Positions 7,503 to 14,372 of a DNA stretch of 64,000 nt are shown piece by piece. The translations under genes and the position numbers were made by a program. The notes under the pieces are model-generated. The model saw only the letters and a list, made by a program, of their open reading frames with translations, did no database searches and was not told the origin of the DNA. Every line of letters starts with the position of its first letter. The first letter of the stretch is position 1. Source of the stretch: Bog-532 sp963830385 (lineage in GTDB: Bacteria; Actinomycetota; Actinomycetes; Streptosporangiales; Streptosporangiaceae); assembly GCA_963830385.1 (NCBI GenBank), contig CAWHMD010000005.1, positions 1,426,001-1,490,000 of the forward strand, read 5' to 3'.

Positions 7503-8237
7503 TCAACTGGCTGGCTCGCCGGTTTGATCGGAATCCAGCCGCAGCCGCCGCGCCACCACCGCCGCCGACACCTCGTCCAGCGTCTGGTCGTGTGAGAACG
7601 CGTGCGCCCGGAGCAGCGCCAGCGCCTCCTCCAGCCCCACCCCGCGCTGCGCGGACAGCATCCCGGTCGCCTGGTACACCTGGGCGTGGTCATCGGACCA
7701 GCCGTCCTCGGCAAACCCGTCACCGCCACCATCCCGCCCGGCCCGGGAGCTCAGCAACAGCAGCAACGCCACGTCCGCGCACACCAGCACGTCGGCCAGG
7801 GCGCCCGGGCTCAGCGAACCAGGAATCTTCCGGTACAGCCCCAGCACCCCGATCCGGATCGCCCCCTGAACCAGCGGGAACGCGAACACCGCGGCCGCCC
7901 CCGCCTCCAGGCCGGCGGACGCGAACCCGGGCCACCACTGCTGGCTGCCCGGGGCGGCCAGATCGGCCACCAGCACCGGGCGCCCGGACTTGAACGCGTC
8001 CGTGCAAGGACCCTCGCCCAGCGTGAACTGCAGTTCTTCCAGCTCGGCGGCTCGCGGGCCGGTGGCGTGGACCAGTGCCCGCCGCGCCGGGTCACTCATC
8101 ACCGACAGCCAGCCACCATCCACCCCGGCCGCCGCGACCGCGACCTCGCAGGCATCCCCGGCCGACACCGGGACGCCCCGCACCCCCGACCGTTCGGCGA
8201 CCAGACCCCACAGCCGGCCCCGCCGGGTACTAGCCAC
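7503..8237 (-). CDS. GAF and ANTAR domain regulator with atypical ANTAR core
   Basis: 244 aa. The GAF domain covers about residues 25-160 (LQFTLGEGPCTDAFKSGRPVLVADL, AFPLVQGAIRIGVLGLYR). The ANTAR domain at about 180-240 reads DHAQVYQATGMLSAQRG then EEALALLRAHAF. The usual A-K-G of the ANTAR core is A-T-G here, so the contact normally made by the lysine is missing; RNA recognition may differ. It precedes the other GAF-ANTAR gene (6663-7424) on the same strand. Start is taken at 8237; no strong ribosome site was identified. Confidence 0.8.
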   Translation of the reverse strand: MASTRRGRLWGLVAERSGVRGVPVSAGDACEVAVAAAGVDGGWLSVMSDPARRALVHATGPRAAELEELQFTLGEGPCTDAFKSGRPVLVADLAAPGSQQWWPGFASAGLEAGAAAVFAFPLVQGAIRIGVLGLYRKIPGSLSPGALADVLVCADVALLLLLSSRAGRDGGGDGFAEDGWSDDHAQVYQATGMLSAQRGVGLEEALALLRAHAFSHDQTLDEVSAAVVARRLRLDSDQTGEPAS

Positions 8238-8522
8238 GTCCGCCCGCCGGCCCAGGCAGTGTCCGTCCCGCGGTCCATCCCGCCGAATCCGGCATCACCA
8301 CTGCCTCCGCTCGCCCGGCCTCCAACGGCCGCGACCGAGCCGGGGATGCAGCCGGCGGGGACCCGGCTAACCACAACCAGACAACAAGGCCACGTAGCCC
8401 ATTCCTGTAGCCAACCATAGCCCCACCCGGTACGGCCGACGCCGGGCCGGACGGTGAGCTGCGGGTCGGGCCCCGGCGCGAGGGCGGGAGTGAGATCAGC
8501 GGCGCTGCTGATAAGAAGAAGC

Positions 8523-9272
8523 GTGACTCGTTTCGCGGGCAAGGTGTGCGTGGTCAACGGGGCGGCGAGCGTGATCGGGCAGGCGGTGGCGGGCCGGTTC
8601 GCGCGTGAGAGCGGCACGGTGGTGGGGGTCGACCAGGCCGCCCACACCGCCGGTGACCTGGCCCTGCAGGCCGACCTGACCGACGAGGCCCAGGTCGAGG
8701 CGATGTACGCGCGGGTCGTCGAGCGGTACGGGCGGCTGGACGTGATCTACAACAACATGGGCCTGATGGACCGGGCCGACCACTCCGTCCTCGACCTCGA
8801 CCTGGACACCTGGCGGCGGGTCCAGGACTCCAACTTGACCAGCATCTTCCTGGCCTGCAAACACGGGGTACGGCGGCTGCTGGACACCGAGCCGGGCGGC
8901 GGCGCGGTCGTCAACGCGGCGTCGTTCCTGGCCGACATCGGCGCGGCCACCGCCCAGATGGGCTACGCGGCCGCCAAGGCCGGCGTGGTCCAGCTGACCC
9001 GGGACCTCGGGGTGCAGCTGGGCCGCAGCGGGGTGCGGGTGAACGCGGTGCTGTTCGGGCCGATCGAGACCCCGGCCCAGCGGGCGGTGTTCGAGCGCAA
9101 TCCCGGCGCGCTGGAGAAGCGGCTGGTGCACTGGCCGATGGGCCGGTTCGGCACGCTGGACGAGGCGGCCGCAACGATCGCGTTCCTGGCCAGCGAGGAC
9201 GCCGGGTTCATCACCGCCGCCGCGCTGCCGCTGGACGGCGGCATCACCCAGGCGTTCACGGTGCCGGAGTGA
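8523..9272 (+). CDS. SDR-family NAD(P)-dependent oxidoreductase
   Basis: 249 aa, GTG 8523 (an in-frame GTG at 8454 would add 23 non-family residues). Classical SDR features: a glycine-rich nucleotide loop near residue 12 that reads NGAASVIGQA (usual TGAASGIG; the first and central positions differ), NNMG near 77, active Ser in NAASF near 137, the YxxxK pair in GYAAAKAG near 150, and a C-terminal LPLDGGI. It would oxidise or reduce an alcohol/ketone; substrate unknown. Just downstream lies a broken piece of a second SDR. Confidence 0.85.
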   Translation: MTRFAGKVCVVNGAASVIGQAVAGRFARESGTVVGVDQAAHTAGDLALQADLTDEAQVEAMYARVVERYGRLDVIYNNMGLMDRADHSVLDLDLDTWRRVQDSNLTSIFLACKHGVRRLLDTEPGGGAVVNAASFLADIGAATAQMGYAAAKAGVVQLTRDLGVQLGRSGVRVNAVLFGPIETPAQRAVFERNPGALEKRLVHWPMGRFGTLDEAAATIAFLASEDAGFITAAALPLDGGITQAFTVPE

Positions 9273-9300
9273 CCGCGGACTCGCTTCCTCTGGGGGGCCG

Positions 9301-9405
9301 CACTGCCCTGATTTCGCGGTGGCCGGGCGGCTGGTGACCGACGAGGCGGCCTGGATCACCGGGCAGATCATCAACTCCGAAGGAGGCTTCCGCCGCGGGA
9401 ACTGA
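9301..9405 (+). pseudogene. Relic of an SDR C-terminus
   Basis: From about 9319 the plus strand reads VAGRLVTDEAAWITGQ then IINSEGGFRRGN and a TGA at 9403-9405. This is the standard SDR C-terminal pattern (L-x-S/T-D-E-A-A-W-I-T-G-Q-x-I-x-x-x-G-G). Nothing upstream of about 9301 continues this frame as an SDR, so only the last 30-35 codons remain. It could be left from a tandem SDR duplication collapsed by deletion. Confidence 0.7.
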
Positions 9406-9443
9406 CACGGCCAACGGCGTAACCCCTCCCCCTGGTCACGTTT

Positions 9444-9680
9444 TCAGCTCTTCCATATGGCGAAGGATCTCCTCGGTAGCCCCAGCCGTTCCAGCTGCTG
9501 GGCCTTGCGGGTCACGGCGGGGGTGTCGATGCCCAGCCGCCCGGCCACCTCGGTGACCCGCAGGCTGGACTCCTGCCGGACGGATCCGGTCACCTGAAGA
9601 GCACGCTGATCACCACCGCCGGGGGACCGGTACGCGTCGATGCCGAGCGTGCACGTGGCCTGGGCGGTCTGGTGCGGCAC
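9444..9680 (-). pseudogene. Fragment of a MarR-like winged-helix regulator
   Basis: Codons from about 9569 down read SLRVTEVAGRLGIDTPAVTR then KAQQLERLGL, which matches the recognition helix and wing start of MarR-family proteins. The frame then ends quickly (PRRSFAIWKS), without the wing and dimerisation helices, and the preceding 37 codons do not look like a MarR N-terminus. The gene is truncated at both ends. With the adjacent SDR relic it marks 9.3-9.9 kb as decayed DNA; 9681-9938 holds no other recognisable gene. Confidence 0.6.
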
Positions 9681-9938
9681 CCGGGCGCTGGCGCGGCACC
9701 ATCGGCTGTGCCGCCATGCCGGGCCGAGCGGGTCAGCTGGCGTCGGCGGACGGCCGTTCGCTGACGATGACGTGGCGGCGGACGGCCAGGTCGAGCACCT
9801 GCTCCGAGGTCATGAGCCCAGCCAAGCAGCGAGCCGGTCCGCGGGCAATCATCCGAACGGGTGAGCGACGGACGCGCAGCCAACTGTCGGGGCATGCGCT
9901 TATGCTGAGTGAGACGCCGATCCGCGGGGGTGCTCACA

Positions 9939-10274
9939 ATGACTGCGCCACAGGCCAGGCCGCCACGGGCACTGCTGCGGCCCGCCTGCACTCCGGCCGC
10001 GATCCGCAGCGTCCTGGCGGCCAACGCGGATGCTGAAGTCGTGCAGAAGTACGACCGGGAGCTGGACGCGGCGTTCGAGCAGGCTCGTGAGCAAGGCGAC
10101 CTGACACCGCTGGTGCAGACCGTAAGGCGCTGGTGGTTCGAGGCGGACGCCTGGCGTGATCCCGATGCTCAGCAGCAATTCGTGGCGCGGGTGGACCGCT
10201 ACCGGCACGAGGGGCCGCCGCCGCCGGAAGAGCGTATGACCCGTCCGGAAATCCAGACGCGATTCGGCGTCTGA
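9939..10274 (+). CDS. DUF6247-like antitoxin-type protein
   Basis: 111 aa, ATG 9939 (an in-frame GTG at 9909 is less likely). A Pro/Ala-rich N-terminus (RPPRALLRPACTPAAIRSVL) leads into a helical, charged body (FEQAREQGDLTPLVQTVRRW) that resembles DUF6247-type proteins. These commonly stand directly before a RelE/ParE-like gene. Here a RelE-like reading frame begins 3 nt after this stop, giving the compact antitoxin-toxin layout. The downstream toxin frame is broken, so this gene may be an orphan antitoxin. Family assignment is from memory of the pattern and moderately sure. Confidence 0.6.
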   Translation: MTAPQARPPRALLRPACTPAAIRSVLAANADAEVVQKYDRELDAAFEQAREQGDLTPLVQTVRRWWFEADAWRDPDAQQQFVARVDRYRHEGPPPPEERMTRPEIQTRFGV

Positions 10275-10277
10275 GTC

Positions 10278-10543
10278 ATGTACCGCTGGGAGCTGGACGG
10301 CCCAGCTCAGCAGGAGTTCGCCGGGCTGAAGCCGGCTGTCCGGGCGTTACTGGCCACCTTCATGGACGCGGTGGTCATCGTCGTCCCGGTTTACTATCAG
10401 CGTCGCCCAATGAGCGGGATGACACCCCCATGCCGCTGCGCACGCTGCATTTCGGGCCGCGTCACGAGGGGCTGGTGACGTTCCTGGTCTACCCGCCGGA
10501 CGATCTTGCACTGGTGGTCCGGGTGCAGTGGCTCGGCGATTAA
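10278..10543 (+). pseudogene. RelE/ParE-like toxin gene with a frameshift
   Basis: The first frame (MYRWELDGPAQQEFAGL, then FMDAVVIVVPVYYQRRP) and a second frame (MPLRTLHFGPRHEGLVTFLV, ending VVRVQWLGD, stop 10541-10543) join into one RelE-fold-like protein of about 88 aa. The join needs one extra base near 10409-10410 (CCCAATGAG in place of CCCAAATGAG would read on as RPNERDDTPMPLRTL). As it stands the first frame stops at 10478. It is a recent single-base loss or a sequencing error. It follows the antitoxin-like gene by 3 nt. Confidence 0.7.
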
Positions 10544-10571
10544 CTGAGGAAAGGGCCGCGGCGCGGCGGCG

Positions 10572-10961
10572 TCAGCGGGTCAGGGCGTCGTCGACGGTGG
10601 GCCGGATCGGGATCAGCTCGTCGGCACCGGTCAGCGACAGGACGCGCGCCACCATCGGGTGTACGCAGGCCAGGACCAGCGCACCGCCGCCGGCCTCGAT
10701 CCGGGCCGACATCTCCAGCAGGACGGCGACACCCGCCGAGGCCATGAACCCGACGCCGGCAAAGTCCAGCACCAGCTGCCGGCCCGGCGGCTGGCTGAGC
10801 CGGGTCAGCCCGTCCCGGAGCTGACCTTCGGTGTGCATGTCGACGTCGCCGGCCACCGCCACGACGGCCTGGTCCGGCCCGGTCCCCCACGGCACCACCC
10901 GGACCGTGAAAGGTGCCGGGCCCGCTGAGCCGGCGTCGTCGCTGCGCGGCACCCCGGACAC
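10572..10961 (-). CDS. STAS-domain anti-sigma factor antagonist
   Basis: 129 aa, GTG 10961. The body is a SpoIIAA-like STAS domain: VVAVAGDVDMHTEGQL near 33, QLVLDFAGVGFMASAGVAVL near 62-81, C-terminal ELIPIRPTVDDAL. The serine in MASAG aligns with the phosphorylated serine of anti-anti-sigma factors (usual DSSG). Such proteins free a sigma factor by binding its anti-sigma kinase. The gene lies 128 nt downstream of a SigB/SigF-type sigma gene on the same strand, which fits a partner-switch module, although no RsbW-type kinase is in the window. Confidence 0.85.
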   Translation of the reverse strand: MSGVPRSDDAGSAGPAPFTVRVVPWGTGPDQAVVAVAGDVDMHTEGQLRDGLTRLSQPPGRQLVLDFAGVGFMASAGVAVLLEMSARIEAGGGALVLACVHPMVARVLSLTGADELIPIRPTVDDALTR

Positions 10962-11089
10962 AGTGACCTCGTCCCCCCCGATGAGCCCCTATGGCTGGCG
11001 GCCCAGCCGTGGCCACCACCTTAAGGGCACCGGTACCTGAGGAGCCACCGTGGCGGCCCCGCGTCCGGCGCGACGGGTCAGCTGGCCGT

Positions 11090-11893
11090 TCAGTCGGCCG
11101 TGAGGCGCTTGCGCAGGAAGGTCAGCGCCCGGGCCTGGAGCCGGGACACGTGCATCTGCGAGCAGGACAGCCGCTCGGCCACCTGGGCCTGGGTCATGTT
11201 GCCGTAGAACCGCATGAGCAGGATCTGCTGCTGGGCGTCGGGGAGCTCGTGCCAGTGCAGGCGCAGCGCGTCCATGTCCACGGCGATGTCGAGGGCGCCG
11301 TCGTCGGCTCCGAGCAGGTCGCCGAGGCCCCGTTCGTCGGAGCTGGAGACCGGCGCGTCCAGCGAGTCGGGCGCGAACGCCTCGTGCGCCTGGTAAGCGT
11401 GCCGGAGCGCCTGGACGGTGACGTCGAGGCGCTCGGCGACCTGCTCGTCGGTGGGGGTGGCGCCCAGCTCGTTGGCCAGGTCGGTCTGCGCCTTGCGGGC
11501 GTGCAGGAACAGCTCCTGGTCGGTCCGGCTGACCCGGATCAGCCAGCGCTTGTCCCGGAAGAACCGCTTGATCTCGCCGGTGACGCACGAGTGCGCGTAC
11601 GGCTTCAGCTCCGGCCGGACGGCGGGGTCGAAGTTGTTGATGGCCTTCATCAGGCCCAGGTAACCGACCTGGACCAGGTCCTCGTAGTACTGGGCGGGCA
11701 GCTGGTACTGGTGGGCCGAGTTGCGGACCAGTCCGTGGTAGCGGGAAACCAGCGTGGCCCGGGCGTCTTCACCGTACTCGGGATCATTCAGCAGCTGCGC
11801 CAGCTCGGCGTCGCTCAGCGCGGGCAGGTCCGGAGGGGCTTCCGGCGGGGCGGGAGAGTCAGGAGCCGCTGGACGGGAGAGCAGGTGAGTCAT
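11090..11893 (-). CDS. SigB/SigF/SigG-family RNA polymerase sigma factor
   Basis: 267 aa. ATG 11893 has GAGGAG at 11899-11904; a TTG 15 nt further up lacks this spacing. Regions: 2 at about 45-115 (YYEDLVQVGYLGLMKAINNF, KPYAHSCVTGEIKRFFRDKR), 3 at about 120-195, and 4 at about 210-267 (LPDAQQQILLMRFYGNMTQA then QVAERLSCSQMHVSRL HTH). The length and the SCVTGEIKRFFRD box are typical of the stress/sporulation sigma group controlled by anti-sigma and STAS proteins, and a STAS gene follows. ANTAR regulators surround it, suggesting a local stress-regulation island. Confidence 0.9.
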   Translation of the reverse strand: MTHLLSRPAAPDSPAPPEAPPDLPALSDAELAQLLNDPEYGEDARATLVSRYHGLVRNSAHQYQLPAQYYEDLVQVGYLGLMKAINNFDPAVRPELKPYAHSCVTGEIKRFFRDKRWLIRVSRTDQELFLHARKAQTDLANELGATPTDEQVAERLDVTVQALRHAYQAHEAFAPDSLDAPVSSSDERGLGDLLGADDGALDIAVDMDALRLHWHELPDAQQQILLMRFYGNMTQAQVAERLSCSQMHVSRLQARALTFLRKRLTAD

Positions 11894-11996
11894 CGCCGCT
11901 CCTCGCAATAAGACAGGAGGCGATTTTCTTCACCTGCACCCACTGTAACCCAATCGAGATATGACGCCCAGCTCGGGGTCCGCACAGCCAGGAGTC

Positions 11997-12728
11997 TCAG
12001 TCCAGGGTGCCGGTCTCGGCCAGCGTCCGGGCCACGGTGGCCAGCTTGCGGTTGGCCCGCTGGGAATGCCGGGACAGCATCCGGAACGCCTCGTCGGCGG
12101 TGATGCGGTGCCGTTCCATCAAGATGCCCTTGGCCTGCCCGATGACGTCCCGGTTGGACAGCGCCTGCCGCAGCTGGCCGGCCCGGTGCGCCTCGGCCAG
12201 GGCCATCGCCGCTTGGACGGCGAACAGGCGGGCCACGTACTCGTCGGCCAGCGAAAAGGCGGCCCGGTCGGTGGCGTAGAGGCTGACCGAGCCGAGCCGT
12301 TGGTCGTCGACGTACAGGGGAACGCAGAGCATGCCGGCCACCCCTAGGGCGAGCGCCCGCGCCACGTACTCGGGCCAGCGCGTCTCGGTGGTCATGTCGT
12401 CGACCCGGATGGTGGCCTGGTCGCGGGACGAATCGATGCAGGGTCCGACGCCGGTCTGCTCCTGCAGCACGTCCAGGGCCAGCGGCGGCTCCCCCGCCAC
12501 CGACTGCGGGACGAACCTGCCCTGCTCGTACAGGTTCACCCCGGCGTACTTGGCCGGGCCGATCGTCTCCACCGCGGTGCGCGCGATCGCGTCCAGCGTG
12601 GCCTGCAGATCCGCCTCCGGCACCCGCAGCGCGCGGCCGAGCTGCTCCAGCACGGACCAGGAGGCCAGCTCCAAGGTCATGGCGTCTTCCGGTTCCTCGG
12701 TCGGCCCGAGGCCTGCCTGCGTCGTCAC
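11997..12728 (-). CDS. GAF and ANTAR domain antitermination regulator
   Basis: 243 aa. The frame is open for 71 more codons upstream, but GTG 12728 is preceded by a near-perfect AAGGAGGAAGG (12731-12740), fixing the start. GAF domain at about 35-165 (GPAKYAGVNLYEQGRFVPQS, QTGVGPCIDSSRDQATIRV, LCVPLYVDDQRLGSVSLYAT). ANTAR domain at about 185-240 (NRDVIGQAKGILMERHRITA then DEAFRMLSRHSQ). Two tandem copies of a 20-bp sequence lie right upstream. Divergent from the broken MerR gene. Likely a ligand- or redox-responsive RNA antiterminator acting with the adjacent sigma/STAS genes (inference). Confidence 0.88.
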   Translation of the reverse strand: MTTQAGLGPTEEPEDAMTLELASWSVLEQLGRALRVPEADLQATLDAIARTAVETIGPAKYAGVNLYEQGRFVPQSVAGEPPLALDVLQEQTGVGPCIDSSRDQATIRVDDMTTETRWPEYVARALALGVAGMLCVPLYVDDQRLGSVSLYATDRAAFSLADEYVARLFAVQAAMALAEAHRAGQLRQALSNRDVIGQAKGILMERHRITADEAFRMLSRHSQRANRKLATVARTLAETGTLD

Positions 12729-12745
12729 ACCTTCCTCCTTGACCA

Positions 12746-12785
12746 ATAAATCGGGGTCCAATCCGATAAATCGGGGTCCAATCCG
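12746..12785. repeat. Perfect 20-bp tandem repeat upstream of GAF-ANTAR gene
   Basis: Two exact head-to-tail copies of a 20-bp unit, 12746-12765 and 12766-12785, containing AAATCGGGGTCCAATCCG. They lie immediately upstream of the ribosome site of the minus-strand GAF-ANTAR gene, so the repeat falls in its promoter or leader. The near two-turn period suits a duplicated operator; as RNA it could also carry a repeated structural element. Confidence 0.7.
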
Positions 12786-12848
12786 GTCCGGCGGGGCCGC
12801 GCTGTATTGCAACTCTCCCCGGTCGCAGGTCACGCGGCACGGGCTTGC

Positions 12849-12867
12849 ACCTGACGTGGCGTCACGT
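12849..12867. promoter_or_regulatory. MerR-type operator dyad
   Basis: TGACG-TGG-CGTCA forms the core of a 19-bp dyad (ACCTGACGTGGCGTCACGT, one mismatch pair). A TTGCAC at 12845-12850 could be the -35 box, so the dyad would fill the -35/-10 spacer, the usual position of MerR-family operators. It lies 16 nt before the MerR start. Confidence 0.5.
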
Positions 12868-12882
12868 TTTACCGTCGAAGGC

Positions 12883-13320
12883 ATGGACCCAGCGGATCCG
12901 GCGATGACCGTGGGCGCCCTGGCCCGGGCGACCGGCGTCACGGTCCGGGCGCTGCACCACTACGACCGGCTCGCGCTGCTCAGGCCTGGGCGCGATCCGG
13001 GCGGGCGGCGCCGGTGCGGGCCGGCCGAGGTGCGGCGGCTGCACCAGATCATCGTGCTGCGCAGCTTCGGGCTGCCGCTGGGCGAGATCGCCCAGGTGCT
13101 CGACGGCGCCGGTCCCGACCCGCCTCATCGCCGCGTGGCCGCCGGGCGGCGTCAGCGTCGGCGTCGGCGTCAGCCAGCTCATCGAACTCATCGAAAGGAC
13201 GACCGCCGTGACCGAGAAACTCACCATGGAGCAGTTCGAGCAGATGTCCGGGCAGCGGGCCAAAGCGATGGCCGCGCTCTCCCCCGAAGAGGTCGCCGGC
13301 ATGCAGCGGCAGCGCGCTGA
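12883..13320 (+). pseudogene. MerR-family regulator, broken after the DNA-binding half
   Basis: ATG 12883 (or 12904) opens a clear MerR N-terminus: MTVGALARATGVTVRALHHY then DRLALLRP, and RRLHQIIVLRSFGLPLGEIA. This is the winged HTH plus linker helix, about 75 residues. After GAGPDPP (about 13120) the frame becomes Arg-rich low complexity (RRVAAGRRQRRRRRQP) and runs to a stop at 13320. In another frame, from about 13160, family-like sequence resumes (SQLIELIER) and joins the 13208-13402 reading frame. A deletion of the coiled-coil middle plus a frame change best explains this. GTC/GGC short repeats at 13150-13175 mark the junction. Confidence 0.65.
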
Positions 13321-13402
13321 GCAGGCGAGCAAGCTCAGCCCGGAGGAGCTGACCGCCATGGAGCAGCGCCGCCGGGAGATGCTCCCGGACGGCGTGGCCT
13401 GA
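13208..13402 (+). CDS. Detached C-terminal segment of MerR/TipA-like protein
   Basis: 64 aa from GTG 13208. The helical repeats EQMSGQRAKAMAALSPEEVA, GMQRQRAEQASKLSPEELTA and MEQRRREMLPDGVA resemble the tail of long actinobacterial MerR proteins that carry 'LSPEE-x-A-x-M' repeats. The same frame is open upstream (SQLIELIERTTA), so this is probably the 3' part of the broken MerR gene rather than an independent gene. If translated alone it would lack DNA-binding ability and might bind a ligand or partner. Treat as a gene remnant unless expression is shown. Confidence 0.45.
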   Translation: MTEKLTMEQFEQMSGQRAKAMAALSPEEVAGMQRQRAEQASKLSPEELTAMEQRRREMLPDGVA

Positions 13403-13442
13403 GCGTCGCACCTCCTCGGAATGCGAACCCGGGGCGCTTCCA

Positions 13443-14372
13443 TCACCCGGTCAGGTGGGCGACGAGCGAGCCGAGCATGGCCCCGGGCTGACCGGGGCCG
13501 GTACCGGCCGTTTGCGCGGCGGTAGCGGCGGCCCGGCGGCCGGCCGGGGAAAGGCACCAGTGCCACCACTGGTCCAGGCGATCCCGGTCGGCGGCCTGCT
13601 CGGCCGGCAGCAGGGCCGGCCAGCGCCAGGCGCAGGCCTGGGCAGTGACCTTCCCGCCGCCGTGCACGGGGTCGACGGCCAGGACGGGCACGCCGGCCCG
13701 GAGGGCCAGCGCCAGACCGTGCAGGCGAGTGGTGACGACCACGTCCATCCGGCTCAGCAGGGCCTCGAACGCGCCCGTGGTGGAGCACAGCCGCCAGTCC
13801 CGGGTGTCCAGCCGGGTCTCCAGCGGGACCGGGGCGCAGGCCTGGCCGGCCAGCCAGCCGGTGAGACCGGCGTTCACCGTCTCGTGACGGCGGCGCGCCG
13901 CGTACTCCCCCTGCCCGGTGGCCAGCGCGACCCCGGCCACCGGGACCGGCCCGGATGGGTGCACCGCGGCGGACAGGTCGCGGGTGGCGGCCTGAACTCC
14001 GCCGTCGCGAGCCAGCACCAGGTCGAAGCCTGCGTAGGCGGGGTTGGCGCGGTCGATCACGGTGACACCAACCGCGATCCGGCGCAGCCTTGCGAACCGC
14101 TGGTGCAGCTCCGCTGGGGGCTCGCCGTGCAGCGGCCCGCACACGAAGACCAGGTCGGTGTAACGGCCCGGATCGGCCTCCTCGAGCCGGAGCGCCCCGG
14201 GCCGGAACACCGGGCTCCAGGCTACGTCGTAGTCCAGCCCCGCTTGGTCCAGGGCCCCCCGGACCGCGTCCAGGGCCAGCACGTCGCCGACGGTGGCCTC
14301 GCCCTGCAGGAAGCTGAACCAGCCGGTCAGCAGGACTCGCTGGGCGCGCTGGTCCGCCGATCCTCTGGTCAC
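13443..14372 (-). CDS. Polysaccharide pyruvyl transferase family protein
   Basis: 309 aa, GTG 14372, overlapping the catalase stop as GTGA (start chosen on this overlap; an upstream in-frame start would add 14 residues). The N-terminus VLLTGWFSFLQGEATVGDVL and the C-terminal VVTTRLHGLALALRAGVPVL with a downstream DPVHGGGKV are the signature of PS_pyruv_trans (WcaK/CsaB-type). The RLHG motif is part of the active region. The family moves pyruvate from PEP onto glycan hydroxyls as a ketal, or works as a related glycan-phosphate transferase. Next to it are a catalase and two GT2 glycosyltransferases on the same strand, which suggests it belongs to the glycan locus. Confidence 0.8.
   Translation of the reverse strand: MTRGSADQRAQRVLLTGWFSFLQGEATVGDVLALDAVRGALDQAGLDYDVAWSPVFRPGALRLEEADPGRYTDLVFVCGPLHGEPPAELHQRFARLRRIAVGVTVIDRANPAYAGFDLVLARDGGVQAATRDLSAAVHPSGPVPVAGVALATGQGEYAARRRHETVNAGLTGWLAGQACAPVPLETRLDTRDWRLCSTTGAFEALLSRMDVVVTTRLHGLALALRAGVPVLAVDPVHGGGKVTAQACAWRWPALLPAEQAADRDRLDQWWHWCLSPAGRRAAATAAQTAGTGPGQPGAMLGSLVAHLTG

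Noticed and set aside
13150..13175. GTCGGC short repeats as a microsatellite
   Set aside because: Too short and imperfect to be a feature by itself; better read as the scar of the MerR deletion.
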